The notes under the pieces were generated by a model. It saw only the letters and a list, made by a program, of their open reading frames with translations. It was not told the DNA's origin and did not search any database. From positions 86,465 to 150,464 of the forward strand of contig MU404159.1 of the NCBI GenBank assembly GCA_022695795.1: 64,000 nt of DNA. Direction: 5' to 3'. Numbering within the stretch: the first letter of the stretch is position 1; every line of letters starts with the position of its first letter. The stretch comes from Biscogniauxia marginata (Eukaryota; Ascomycota; Sordariomycetes; Xylariales; Xylariaceae). Positions 32,537-45,532 of the stretch are shown here, in pieces. The position numbers were made by a program, and so were the translations under genes.

Positions 32537-35429
32537 CTATTTCTCCTCTCTAGAATTCTTTATCTCAAAAATTATTCGTAAGTATTTCTTTTTATTTATT
32601 TCCCTTAATATATTTAATAATCGAGTTTTTAAACGTTTTTATGTAAACCAAAAAAAGGAACGCGACGCCCTTGCTCGTCATATTAAAAATTATAGTATTA
32701 ATATTAATATTATACCTTATTCGTATTATTTTAATTATTAATTAAAATGTGTTATAATTACTAAGGAGTTAAGAAAATGTAATAAATATATTTATTAAAA
32801 AGTTTAATATAATAATTTAAGAATCCTTTTAAATTCCTTTAATCGTTTAAATAATAAAGAAAAGCGATTATCCCTTTAAGAATAACAAGCTAAAAAATCT
32901 TTTTTTTGCTTATAATTTAAAATAATTTTCGTTCTTTCCCGAATCTAGTCCGAAATAGCTAAATTTATTTCCTAAATAAAACGCGTTCGCCTTTAAAAGG
33001 CGTTATTAAAAGAAAAAAGTTTAAAGATATTATAACGTAATTTTTAAAACCTAGATAAACTAGAAAAGCAAAAGCATTTAAAAGAGAAACAAAAACGTCT
33101 CTAGGTCGAATAATAATCTTTAGCCGAGTAGGCTAAAGTTACTTCCGAGGTCGTCCCCTCTTTCGACCTGTCTTTCCTAGATTAGGACCTTAAATTTCAG
33201 GCCCTCCTAGCCGATCCGGGTTTTGTTAATAAAAGTTCGTAAGTTTTTTTATTAGGTTTTTTAAGTGTTTAAAAGGTTTTTAAGTGTTTTCCTCGAGTAA
33301 GTAACCTTCTTATTTAACAAAATATTATAATTAACTTTCGACTTATTTTAAATCTAGTATCTTTTTTATTTCGTATTTATTAAGGTTTTCCTTAAATTTT
33401 AATTAGTTTTTTAGTATAATGTTATTTAATACTAGTTTTAAAAGCGAAACATGAAATATAAAATATATTTTAAATCTTTTTAATAATACTAACTTATAAT
33501 TAACTTTTAAAATAACCTTCTTAATTTTATATAGTCTTAATTTCTTGAATTTAAGTTTTTTATTAAGTCGCTTTATTTTAATTTAAAGTGTTTTTAATGT
33601 TACGCCTTGTCATTAGTAAAGCAAATAAACCATATCTCCTCTTTTAAGAATTAGTCCCTCGATTCTTTTTTTATTATAATACTTTGTCATTTTGTTTTAA
33701 ATAAACTATAATTCTTTTTATAGCTGTTATTATACTGCTTAAACCTTTTCGAATAGTACTTCTATTTTCGGGGCCTCTATTTCGACTCTTAATACTTTTA
33801 TAAGTTTAATTAGTTATTTTTAAACTTCCGCCTTTTACCCGTATACTACCTCGTATAATAATATTTTTATATCTTCGTTAATTAAAGTGTTATATACTAT
33901 TTAGGCTATTAGTAGTAACTTTACCTAGTTATTTATTTCCTAGTTAACATAACTTCGTAAATATTGTTTTATTATCTAGTTTAGTTTCTTTATTTACCCG
34001 TTTATTTAAGGGTAATACGTTATAAACAACTTTTATTTAATTCTTATTCGTTTTATTAAGCTAGTCCAAAATTTTAACGTAAATAACTTGTCTTTATTTA
34101 AAATAACGCGTTTTAATAACCCATATTTATTAACGTACTCTCTTAAAAAGCTAAAAGCTAATTGTTTTACTATGCTCGATTCGTTGAATAATAAGAAGTA
34201 GGCGTATTTCGTGAGTCTATTAACGATTACTTATATACTGTTATAAAGTACTTTTATAATAAGATCTTTTAACTCTAGGAGTTTCACTACGAAGTCCCAT
34301 ATAATTATATACTACGCCTTATTAAGTATCTAGGTTAATTATAATAATTTATATGGTTTATGTTGTAATGCTTTAGCCTTATTATAAATGTTATAATTCT
34401 TTATAATTCTTTTAACTATTTATCATATTCCTAGAAAGTCGAATTCTTTTTAAAGTCGTTTTATTATTTTGAAAATCCCTTAGTAGCCGTATAAAGGATA
34501 TTCGTGAAATTCTTTAACGAATTCGTCTTATACTCGTTTTAGTACGTATACCTTTTCTTTATACGAAAGAAGTTCATTACTAAATCCTTGCTAAAACTAT
34601 AATTTTCCTTAAAACGTTATTTCCAGTCTCTTATGTTAATTCACATGTAAATTAATATAACTAATCCGTCATTTTGTTACTTAAATATCTAGATATCTCT
34701 TTTATTGATTTTTAATTCATAATCTCCCTTTCTACTAAGAAGATTTACTTAAATATTTTCCTTTCCCTTAATATACTAGATTTTAAAATTAAAATTAAAT
34801 AAGAAAATCATTTAACGCTCGTGTCTTTAATTAAATGTTTATATTATCATGAATCGTATAAAGTTCTTATAATTTAAATAAATATCGATAGGTTCCTTTA
34901 TTCCGCTAAGTTATAGTTCCCATTTTTCTAGTGCTCTAATAATTATTAATAATTCCTTGTTATAAATCTAATAATTTAGTTTAGCACTATATAGTGCTTT
35001 AAATAAATACGCGACTAAGTATCATTTCCTATTACCTTTTAACTACTTTAAAATTACTTTAATAGCGAAATCTAAGGCGTTTATCCTTAGTCGTTTCTTT
35101 TTATTTTCGTTTAAAAGTTTATATATAACCTTACTAATTATAACTTCTTTTAACTGCTAAAAAGCCTATTTAACTTCTTTAATGAAATAGAAAGCCTTTC
35201 TTGTTTTTACTAAGATAATTAATTCCGTTAATGGTTTAGCAATACGCCCAAAATCTTTAATAAGTTATTTAATATAATTAATAAAGCCAAGAAATACGCG
35301 TACGTTTATAACACTTTTAGGTTCTAGCTAATCCTTAATTATTATTATTTTTCCTTTTTAAATGCGGATTTCTCCTAGACTTATTATAAACCCTAAATAA
35401 TCTAGTTTTTTAATATGTTATTTATTTTT

Positions 35430-35620
35430 AGTTAAATAAACGAGTAGGTTCGCCCTTTTCAGGGCTTTTAACACTTGCTTTATATATTCTTTATACTTCT
35501 TCTCATTTTCTAAGTAAATTAGAATATTATCTAAGTAAACAAATACAAATTTATCTAGAAACTTATAAAGAACTATTATAATCATATGTTAAAATATAAC
35601 AAATGCGTTAATAAATCTAA
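35430..35620 (-). pseudogene. Reverse transcriptase remnant of the Gypsy element
   Basis: The minus strand reads FLDKFVFVYLDNILIYLEN (YLDN at 35526-35537), the Gypsy active-site region FxDKFVxVYLDDILIYS with the second Asp codon changed to Asn by G-to-A. Just upstream the same frame reads a block like the family's N-A-P-A-T-F-Q-H-M, with a stop in place of the Gln codon. These are RIP-type changes, so the enzyme is dead. Confidence 0.85.
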
Positions 35621-38600
35621 ATAGCATAACTTTATACTTATAATATCTATATATTGTTTGGAAAGCTATATATTATTTATGTCTTTTAATCATTTTAATT
35701 ATATAATATCTATCGCGAAGATTTAATGCTATAAAAATTTAAGCCTTACTAATTTGTCCTTTTATAAGTTTTATTAGTAATAACGAATACCCGTTTTTTT
35801 TAGTTATTTCATTAAAGTGTTAATAGTTAATTACTCGTCGCTACATTAAATTTCCTTCTTTATTAACATGTTACTTTTCGTTTTTATCGATTTTAAGTAC
35901 TATAATTACTAGGTATCTTAACAAGGATTCTAATTCTCGAATATATCTTTTATCGAGATCCTTTTAAATTCCTTTTTATAATACTCTTTATTTTTCCTAA
36001 TTCATAAAATATACTAAAAATAATTTTAACTATTTTCCTTTTTTAAAGTAAATTTAATAATCTTATTAACTATATTTTAATAATTCTTTTTTTATTTTAT
36101 CTTTAAATAATTTATAAAAACGGAGGTACTCGCGCGGTACTCTTTTCGTTAAATCTTTAAACTTAATTACTTAAATCATATAAACGATATATTTCGTTTT
36201 TATATTCGTTTTTCTAAAGTTACTTATAATACTTATTTCGTAACCCGTAATAATTAACTCCTCCTATTTCTAATCCTAATAAAGCGTATTTATCTCGAAA
36301 TTTATTTGTAAATTACTTTTTTTAAACCAATTTATCCTTAATATCATGTCGTGATTTAATATATATATAATATTAAAAGTGACTTACTCGGGGTGTCTTT
36401 AAATAGTTACCAAAAAAGGGATTATCTCTTTTAGCACTCTGCTATTTTCGTAATTAAATATATATCCTTCGAAATTCTATAATTAATATAGACTTTATTT
36501 ATATATTTATAATATCTTGTCTTTTTAAGTTATTTTAATTAAGATATAACTCTTATTTGCTCTTAAGTTTATAAAGGCTTTATACTTCCTTTTATTATAC
36601 TTAATTCTGGTTTTAATGGTATTATCAAGTTTTAACTAGACTTTATATAAGGACTTGCTATTTATAACTTCTCGCTGCCTTATTAGCGAGAGCTTTTACC
36701 GTTTTTTGGTTTTCCACGTCCTTTCTCTTTTGGTTTTCTTTTAATTATTATAACTCGGATATCCTTCCATTTTTAAGCTTTTATAAAAGCGTATTTCTAG
36801 TAATCATTATTTAAATAGTTTTTTTAATTACCCTTCACGTAATAGGGGGTAAAAGGTTTATTCTTTATATAAAACTTTATATATTAAAACTTTAATTTTT
36901 TTAAGAGCCTTTTTATAACTTAAATCTATTTTATTAACTTAGAATTTTTTAAAGTTCTAAATTATCCTCGAATAAAAAGAATAATTCTTAAGTTTGTTTA
37001 TTAAAGGTATCTCGATATCTCTTTTTAAGTTTATATTAATTTCTAGAAACTTTCCTCTTTTTTTAAGGTATATTTTAATAATTTGTTTGTAGCCCCGTTT
37101 AATCGCACGTGTTCTTACTTATTACTCTATTAAATGCTTTTTTATAAAGCTAAATAAACTAGTGTCGTATTTAATTCGTTTTTCGAGCCATTATAAAAGA
37201 TATAATTCCTTTTATAATTTCTATAATTCTTTCTTAATCTCGTCTTTTTTAAAACCTATTCCGAGTAAATCATATACGTCGCATAATATTAAGGTATAAC
37301 ACATATAATTCTTGATAATTATTTCGTTACTTCTTTCGGAACCGGGGTAAAGATAACATGCTCGAGGAAAATATGGCCATCGTGGGGTATTATCGCAAAT
37401 ACACTTATTATTTTTTATGTCGTTATTTTTTAGTTCTTAAGAATAATAACCGGTTTTATCCTTAAAACTTTTATATATTTAATAAACGTTATTAATATAA
37501 AAGCTTTAATATAACGATATATATATTTTTTTAAGCTTTAATAAACATTATAATTATTATTTATATAAAACCTTTCGTTTAAACTATTATGCTAGCTTTT
37601 TCTTTAATAAGTTTCGTATTTATCGTTATTATAATAGCTTTAATATAGATTATTATGGTTTAACTTAATTCTTAAGTCGTATCCTAGCTTGTAGTTATTG
37701 CATTTATATAGTAGTTCGCCTTCGTTATATCTTTATTTAGCTTGTTTTAATATAAAATATCTTAAATATAAGTGGTTATCCTTTAAACAGTTTTTATAGT
37801 TAACTTAATAAGATTTATAAACTCTTTTTATAAAGGCCTCCTCGATTTTCTTTGTTTTAATAATATTAATAATAAATATTTAGTTTATTTCTTTGTTATT
37901 TTCGAATTAAACCCTTGCCTCGGCGGCTCTTTTCTCGGATTAAGAAATCCCTCTTATTTTTAGTTCTTATTTCTTAGGACTTCGATACTCGTTTTTATAA
38001 TGTCCTTTTTTTTTATAGTTAAAACACTTAATAGTTAATTTATCTCGTTTCTTTTATTTCTTTTAAATAACGTTAATTTTAATAAGGTTTAACTTAGTTT
38101 TAGTGCCTTTCCTGGTTCCGGCACCGCTTTTATGATTTCCTCTTTTTAGTTAATCGCTATTTCTTCGTTATACCGTCTTTTTCTTTTTAAAGTACCGTTC
38201 GAAGTTCTTATTATTAATAGTAATTACCATTATAATATAGTTATTAAACTTTTTTAAATTCCTTTTTTTATATAATTCTTTAATCCTTAATAAAATAAGT
38301 AATATAAGCTTTTAATAAGTAGTTATAACTAGCTTACGAGTTTCTTAAACTTAATAACGTAATTTAAAGCCTTTTTATTTTGTCGTAATTTATAAAGTCG
38401 AGCTTTGACTTATTACTTAAAAATTAAATTACCGAATATAGATTTAAGTTATTTTTTAAACTCCTTATAATTTTTAAAGACTTTTTTCGTGTCTTTTTAG
38501 GCGTTTAATCCGTTTTCTAGATAATCCTTTAATACTAGTTAAAACCAGGTTAAAGCGGTTCTAGCGAGGAGTTGGAATACCGTGAAAACCTTTTATTCCT

Positions 38601-39145
38601 TAATAGTAATCGTTTCATAATAAAACCGTAAATAGGTTCCAGTTTAAATTAGAAATCTCTTTAGATTGTTTAACTTATTATATTTACTAAGTGTAATAAG
38701 TTTAAAACTTTTCACGTCGGGGGTTATTATATTATTTTTGTCGTTTGAGTTATTAAGGTTGTTATCGTTTAAAAGTAGTTTCGGTTACTTGTTTTTAAGA
38801 AGTGGGAATTATTTTGCTTATTTAATTTTTTTTTTTTTAGGTGTTTTTTCCTTTTCCTCTTCTTTTTTCTTAAATGATTTTTCGTGTTAAGCTTCCGAGG
38901 TGTCCTTTTGTGACTCTTCTTTAATTACAACTATAATAAACTCTTGTGTTAATTCTTTTAAACCTTTTTATTATACCGTAAAAAGACTTAAAGCTTTCGT
39001 TTAAGAACTTATTAATTATTATTCTTTTATTTATTTCTTTTCTTGTTATTCTTTAGTCTTAAAAAGCATGCTTGTTTTAGGATTATTTAATTAAAAGTCT
39101 CTTTTTTTAAATCAATATTAAGCACTAATTAAGGAGCTATTAAAA

Positions 39146-39611
39146 TGTAACGAACCTCCCTATATATTCCTAGTTAACTAACTTTATAAGTAAATACGTA
39201 CTAGGTTTTCTTAATTTAAAAATAATAATAAGTTAAGATTAATTTAATTAGTTCATAATATTATGTTCGTTAAAAAGGTTTTAAAGTACTCTTATTATAA
39301 TATTAAAAAGTAATTATAATTTTAAATTAATAACTAAAGAATTAAAAACTAAATATATAAGAAATCCCATTCTTTTTATACTAATTTTTTCTTATATACA
39401 TTCTCTATTTAGTATGTTGAATACCTTTGGATCCAACTTATTCACTCGGATCTTTTTATATATGGCTTCTTTTAGATCTAACTTATCAAGTCGGATCCAC
39501 ATCACGTGACGTAGGATCGTACTCCCTACTCGTGCCCACAAGGCGGGCATCCCTGGTCCGTGCCCCTAATACCCATATTAAATGTCCCCTTCCCATGGTT
39601 AAGTCATAACA
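39146..39611 (-). repeat. 5' LTR of the Gypsy element
   Basis: 466 bp, followed by the TATTA duplication at 39612-39616. It is less mutated than the 3' LTR in 39430-39600, which leaves a chance 60-codon frame there. In minus sense it would drive transcription leftward into gag-pol. Confidence 0.9.
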
Positions 39612-41814
39612 TATTATTTATTAAGAGGCGTAATATAGTTTTATAAGTTAAAGTGAATTATAAAGAGTATACTTAAATATTTTGTTTTATTAATATTTTT
39701 TATATCTTATAACGAATTCTTTTATAAACTTTTTTATATTAAGTTACTAGAAATTCCGTGTGATAAATTCAAGGGTTTTATTTATTTTTATATACTTAGC
39801 GATTAACGTGTTATATTTTAATCTTATGATTTTTTTTTATAATTTTAATGAAATTTATAAATAGTTTTTACGATAAAATAATTTATTTTATAATTTTATG
39901 TTTTTAATTAAATGTTTTATTTTATATAAATAAGTTAAGTTTTTAACTTTTTTAATAAACTTAAGTAATTATTTAAGTATTAATAAGTTATATAAATAAT
40001 TTAAGGTAAAAATAATTACGTTTAATATAATAACAAATTCCGGATTTTAAAAATGCGAAAAATGTTTCTCTTATAAAATCGTTATAATCGATTAATTTTT
40101 AATTTCTCTTTTTTTAAGCTAATATTGTTTTAATCGAAATAAAATATTAGTTTTTTTATTTTACTTACCCGGTTTATAATTAATAATAAATTAATATAAT
40201 AATAATTATTATAATTATTTTATTTATCGCTAATTTAGTACTTTAACGGTAATAAAATAAGTTAAGTTTTAATGGTTTAAAAATACTTTAATGCGATATC
40301 GAGCTTTTTTAAGGTATTACCTTTATTTATTAAAGGAGTTAATTATTACTAGTAATTCTTTGTTATATATTTTATAATTTATTTTAACTAAAGTTAATTT
40401 TTAAAAGTAAAAAGTAATAAGTTAAAACTTGTTATTTTTATTTTTTTGGGATAATACCGTTTTAATAATAAAATCGAAAGTATTTGTTTTTATATAAGCT
40501 TATTTCTCGGGATTAAAATAAGTAAAAATAAGTATAAAGGTAAATTACCGTTTTAATGTTTTAAAGGTATAATTTATTTTATTTTTTATTTTTTTAATTT
40601 TTTTTATTATAACGGAAAAGTTTTTAATAAATTAATAATAAAAGTTGGCGAATTTAATGAATTATTAAAAGTTTTTTTAAATTTATTAATGTTTTTTATT
40701 TTAAGATGTATTTAACTTTATTTTATGTTATTAAGATTTTTTTAAGTTTATAATATAACCCAGGAATTTTATTTTATATATTACTTATTTACATTTTTAA
40801 GGTGTAATTACTAAATAATGTTTAATAAGCCGTTATAGTACTTTTTTAACGATCTCGTTATATTATTTTTTCGTGTTAATATATATATTTATATGTTAAT
40901 ATCGATTATATTTTTAAAAATGTTATTTATTATCGTTTAAAATGTTATAAGCATATTAATTAATTTGAAGTGTATAATTAAATACTCGAATAAACTATAT
41001 TTATATCGAAAAGCCAAATTTTTTTTTTAATTCGAATAAGATTAAATCCCGATTTAAAGTTTATTTTAATAAATTATTAGGTAATATGGAATTCCGTTTA
41101 TATTTCCGTAATTAAAGGGATTAAATAACGCACGGGTTTTATAATAGTATTAAAAGTATAATAATTTATTATTAGTTTAAAAAGGTTTAAAAGTTTTTTT
41201 TTAGTATAAATATTATAAGTATAATATATATTAATATAAATTTTTGAATTTTTTTTATATTAAACATATTTTTAAGTTATAATTTTAAAGTATTAAGTTT
41301 TTGTTCGTTTATAACGTAAAAAGGACTTTAAATAAATATTTTTCTTTTTATAATTTTAATTTTATAATTTTATAATTAATGGTTTAAAACCCGTTTTATT
41401 GTTTTTTTTATTATAATAAGAATATATTATTTAAATTCTTTAAGAACATTTTATAAAGGGTTTTCGTTATATATTATAAATACTTTTTTAAAGGTAATAA
41501 GCGAGGTGTAATGTTTTTTATAATAAGTAAAAGGAAAATAGATTTTATTAAATTTATTAAAAAACTTCGTAAGTTAATAAATTTATAGTTATTATTAAGA
41601 TAGAATAATATTATATTTATTATTTATAATATTAAGTTTAAAAGCAATTTGAGAAAAATAGTTTTTTTTAATTATAAGTAGTTTTTATTATCGATATTTA
41701 GTAATAAATATGATTAGAATTTTTACTCTCGAGTTTAATAAGATTTTAAATTAATACTTTTTTTTTATATAGTAGTATTATAATGATTATAGGTTTAGTG
41801 CTCGATAACGGCTT

Positions 41815-42035
41815 ATTTCTAGGTGTTGGTAGGTACGTACGTATGAAAAGCAAATAACAATAGACGATATGAAAGATAGGGGTGAGACTGGTGTAATATT
41901 GATGTCTAAGGAGGGAAAAGTCTACCCGAGTCGTGCTGCAAAAGACAGCCTATTTATACCTAAAGAATGTACCAGTTTCTGTGCGGGGACACAACCCCTG
42001 GTTTGTCAACCAATCATCACTAGGTTTTTAACGTT
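41815..42035. other. Short non-RIP island inside the AT block
   Basis: About 220 bp of ordinary composition, between fully AT-rich flanks. It contains TAGGTGTTGGTAGGTACGTACG on the left and TTGTCAACCAATCATCACTAG on the right. An 85-codon frame starts at 41869 but runs into AT-rich sequence and lacks motifs. It is probably unique host DNA, or an element end that was single-copy and so escaped RIP. Confidence 0.4.
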
Positions 42036-44756
42036 TTTAGAAATTTTTAAAAGGGATTTTATAGTTTTAAGCTTTTTTTTTTATGTTTTTAGAGTTATTT
42101 ATATATATTGTTTATTTCTTAGTTAACTTTTCGTTTAATAGTTATTATTCGGATTACGACACTTTATTTAAGTTATATATTCTTATAAAGCGTAATATAA
42201 AGGCCTTTTAAAAATCCGATTTCGTTTTCGTTTTTTTAAAAATAACTATTTAATTTTAATTTATTTCCTTTAAAATGAAATTAACTTTAGCTTTTTTAAG
42301 TGTTAAAAATTTTTAAAGATTATTATTTACTTTTCTTTTTATAGTAAATATTTTATTTAGTATAAATAATAATTCTTTATTATTAATATATTTTTTCGTA
42401 AAATAATTTAAGGTGTAATAATTATTTTTGCTATATTTTTAATACTTTTTTTTATCCTTTTTACGTTAATTTATATCGATTTATTTTATCTTTTTTAAGG
42501 CGGATTTAACGTCTTTTTATTTTTTTTTAATTCTTCCTTTTTAAAGATTAATTTAAACCGGATTTAAAACCAGTGTTTTTTTTATGATTAAGTTAACTCG
42601 ATTTCGAGGGTTTTAAAGTCGAAATAAGTTCTTTTTTTCTTGATAAGATAACTAAATTAGTTAATATATTCTCGTAAATTTAACTTACCTTTTAAATAAC
42701 GAAAAAGAATTCTTTATTCGAGTTTAAAGTAAAGCTTTATTTAAAATATATCTTTTTAATATTTAAGTTTTTATATATTTTTAGCGTTTTTATATTTTTT
42801 TATTAAGTCGTAAAAGCGTTTTCTTAACGCTTAAATATAACTAAGCTAATTATTTCTTAAGTTTACTTATTTAATAGTATTAATTTTTTATTAATATTAT
42901 ATTTAAACCTTTTTAATTAAAAGTTTTTTTATTTAATTAATATATTAATAGTTTTTTAAGAAGTTTTTATAGTAAATTTTAATATATATTTTTATTTTTA
43001 TTTATATACTCGAAATTTAAATAAATTCTTTTTATTATATAATATAGATTTATTAAAATTAATTATTATTAAAGTTTTTAATATTATAAAAAAAGTTCGC
43101 TTTAAAATTTATTTAAAGGTTTAAATAAGTTTATTCTCGTTATTTAGGGGTTTTTATTTTAATTTTTTATTAAGAGATTTACGAGGTAAATCTTTTAATG
43201 TTTTTTTTTCATTATCGCCGTTATTAGAGTTATTTAGGTTTACAGCTCTTTTAATTAGGCGAGACGGCGAGGGAAGTCTTTTTACTTTAACCCCTCTGTT
43301 TATTCTTAATATAACTAGTTTTATATAGGAGGTATTAAATTATATACGAATATAATTAGTTTAGTTTTTTATTTTTATTTATGCCTTAAAATTAAAGTAT
43401 TTAATAAGGGAAATAAAAAAGATAAAGAATTAATTAATAAACGTAAATAATATTAATTAAGAAGTTATTTTTATCGTTATAACGTTTATTATGATGTTTA
43501 TCGTTAAAAAAGTTTTACGATTAAGTTATTCGCGGTATTTTTTAATAAGAAATTAAGTAAATATTTATAAATTATTAACTTATTATTATATTAATTTTTT
43601 TAATTTAAATTTAATAATATATAATTATTAAAGAAAAGTATTAATTTACTCCTTTCGTTATTAAATTATATTTATTTAATTATAACTTTTTATAATTTAG
43701 TAATATATTTATTTTACTAAGTAATTACTTTTTTAAATTAATAAATAACTTTTTAACGTTATTCGTTAATAGTAATATAAATTATTAATATACTTTATAT
43801 CTCGTTAATAAAAATGACGTTAAAATTCTAAATTTATTAATAATATATTTTTAATTATTATTATATTATTTTAAAATAACGCTAGGATTTATATATAATA
43901 TATAAATAAGTTTATTATATTCCTTCGTAAAGTTCTTTAAAGTATTACTTATTAATAGTTTAAACTACGTTACTTTTTTTTAATAATTAAACTAAGGCTT
44001 AATATATATTTTTTATAATTTTATATAAATCCTTAAAATAAAGGAATATATTAAGTATTTTTAACGTAAATAAAAAAAATAACATATTTCTTATTATTAT
44101 ATTATATAACTAAAAATCATAAAAGATAAGCGAGTTATTACTTAATACGATTTTTTTAATCGATTTTTTAAATAGGTTCTTAAATTTATAAGATTTTAAG
44201 AACCGCGAGTTATGTCGAGAAAACATTAAAAATCGTGTTAAAATGATAAAAAACTTTATAATAATTAAGTTTAATTTATTTTTTTATATAATAAAGATTT
44301 AATAGTTCTTTTAATAACTTAAATAAATAACTTTAATTTTAATATAAATACTTTAAAGTTTTATAATAATAAAAAGTTTTAATTTTTAATATGTAAAGTA
44401 ATAAAAAAAGTTAAGTTTAAGTTTATTAAAGGCTAAAAAGAGTTATATATCTTTATTAATAACTTTTTTTTAAGTCTTAATTCGGAAATTAATTCCTTCG
44501 ATTTTTATTTATTTATATATTAAGGATCTTTATTAATAGTAATATAAGTAATTTAATAATAAGATTTTTTATATTAAATGTTTAAAATAACGTGTTTTAT
44601 TTTTAAATTTAAAAGATAAATAATTAAGGTATAAAAAGTAAATTACTAATAAAGCCTAAAAATAAAATAGTTATAAATAATTTTATTAAAAAGGTAAAAA
44701 GTTTAAAGTATTAATAAGAATTTTATTAAAAATATAAGTTAATAATATAATAAATA

Positions 44757-45210
44757 TATGACGAACCTCCTTATATGTTCCTAGTCAGCTGACTTTACAA
44801 GTAAGTACGTACTAGGTTTTCTTGATTTAAAGGTAATAATGGATTAAAATTAATTTAAGAGATTTATAATGCTTTATTCGTTAAAGAGATTTCAAGGTAC
44901 TCTTACTATAATATTAAAAAGTGACTATAGTCTTAAATTAATAATTAAAGAACAAACGACTAAATATATAAAAAACCTTAATTTATTTATACCCGTTTTT
45001 CTCTTCTTATTATTAAGTAAATTATTAAATCATTAATTTCTTATTTATGATTTAATAATTTATTTAATTATAAAATCATGAATTTCCCATTTATAATTCA
45101 TTGATTTATTAAATTCTTAAACGGCGTTCTTTCTTAATTAAGCGCTTAACGGCGCTTTTCTAGTCACGTGATCCACATGTGACATAAAGAAGAAAAAGAG
45201 GTTCGTAACA
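44757..45210 (-). repeat. Solo LTR related to the Gypsy element's LTRs
   Basis: 454 bp flanked by a 5-bp AAATA duplication (44752-44756 and 45211-45215). It starts TATGACGAACCTCC (TG changed to TA) and ends GAGGTTCGTAACA. Its first ~200 bp match the LTRs at 32071 and 39146 (AAGTAAGTACGTACTAGGTTTTCTTGA), while the middle differs, so it is a sister family. There is no internal region, consistent with LTR-LTR recombination. Confidence 0.8.
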
Positions 45211-45424
45211 AAATAAATATTAAAAATATTAAAAATAAAATCGCCTTAAAAATAAAAAGAATTATTTATAATAAAAGGTATTAAGCTTAAAACTAAAATT
45301 TATATTTAACTAATAATTCTTTTTAGTTTTTAAAGACTTAAGAATTTAAGTTTTTTTTTAATTTTAATCAAGAATTTAATACTTATTTATACATATAATT
45401 ATTATTTTAAAGTAATTACCTTTA

Positions 45425-45532
45425 ATTATAGGTTAATATTATTACATTTTATGTCTTTATTACTAGTTTATTAGAATAAGGCTTATAATTAATAGTTCTT
45501 AGTAGGCTTGGCAGCGTTTATTCGTGTGATAG
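45425..45532. repeat. Direct repeat / LTR-like end, family B (right copy)
   Basis: It matches 30985-31082 and is less mutated, ending GCAGCGTTTATTCGTGTGATA. The same end occurs as CGGCGCTTATCCGTGTGACA at 56090-56113. It marks the right edge of the AT-rich block. With the left copy it may bound an older element of about 6.5 kb (after removing the Gypsy element and solo LTR), into which the Gypsy element jumped. Confidence 0.4.

Larger units (their letters stand above)
32071..39611 (-). mobile_element. Ty3/Gypsy LTR retrotransposon, RIP-inactivated, 7541 bp
   Basis: Two 466-bp LTRs (32071-32536 and 39146-39611) flank the element. The host 5-bp target duplication TATTA is present on both sides (32066-32070 and 39612-39616). 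In minus-strand sense each LTR begins TGTTA and ends ACA. A polypurine tract (AGAGAGGAGAAATAG in minus sense) abuts the left LTR at 32537-32552, so that LTR is the 3' one and the element runs right to left. Reverse transcriptase is recognisable on the minus strand at about 35430-35620. Coding frames are full of stops. LTR differences are mainly C/T and G/A. No active copy. Confidence 0.9.
23230..45430. repeat. RIP-degraded AT-rich block of nested transposons (about 22 kb)
   Basis: The sequence becomes extremely AT-rich, TA-dinucleotide-rich and stop-dense in every frame, the expected outcome of repeat-induced point mutation (C-to-T on either strand). Recognisable parts inside are two fold-back elements, a Gypsy element with LTRs, a solo LTR, LTR-like direct repeats, and GC-normal islands at 30690-30912 and 41815-42035. 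The rest (for example 25300-30650 and 39620-44750) is presumably older ruined elements but shows no decodable domain to me. There is no functional gene in it. Confidence 0.85.

Noticed and set aside
38666..38890. 74-codon hydrophobic frame within the Gypsy element
   Set aside because: It is on the strand opposite the element's genes, in AT-rich DNA, where Phe/Leu/Ser runs arise by chance.
39427..39609. 60-codon frame in the right LTR
   Set aside because: It lies wholly within LTR sequence that aligns to 32350-32536. It is not a gene.
42500..44750. Search for a second reverse transcriptase motif
   Set aside because: No YxDD-like motif or its RIP product could be read on either strand, so I did not call another retroelement gene there.
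23230..45430. CRISPR-like or tandem-repeat array
   Set aside because: Similar AT-rich words recur but without regular spacing or distinct spacers. The organism is a fungus and RIP explains the pattern.
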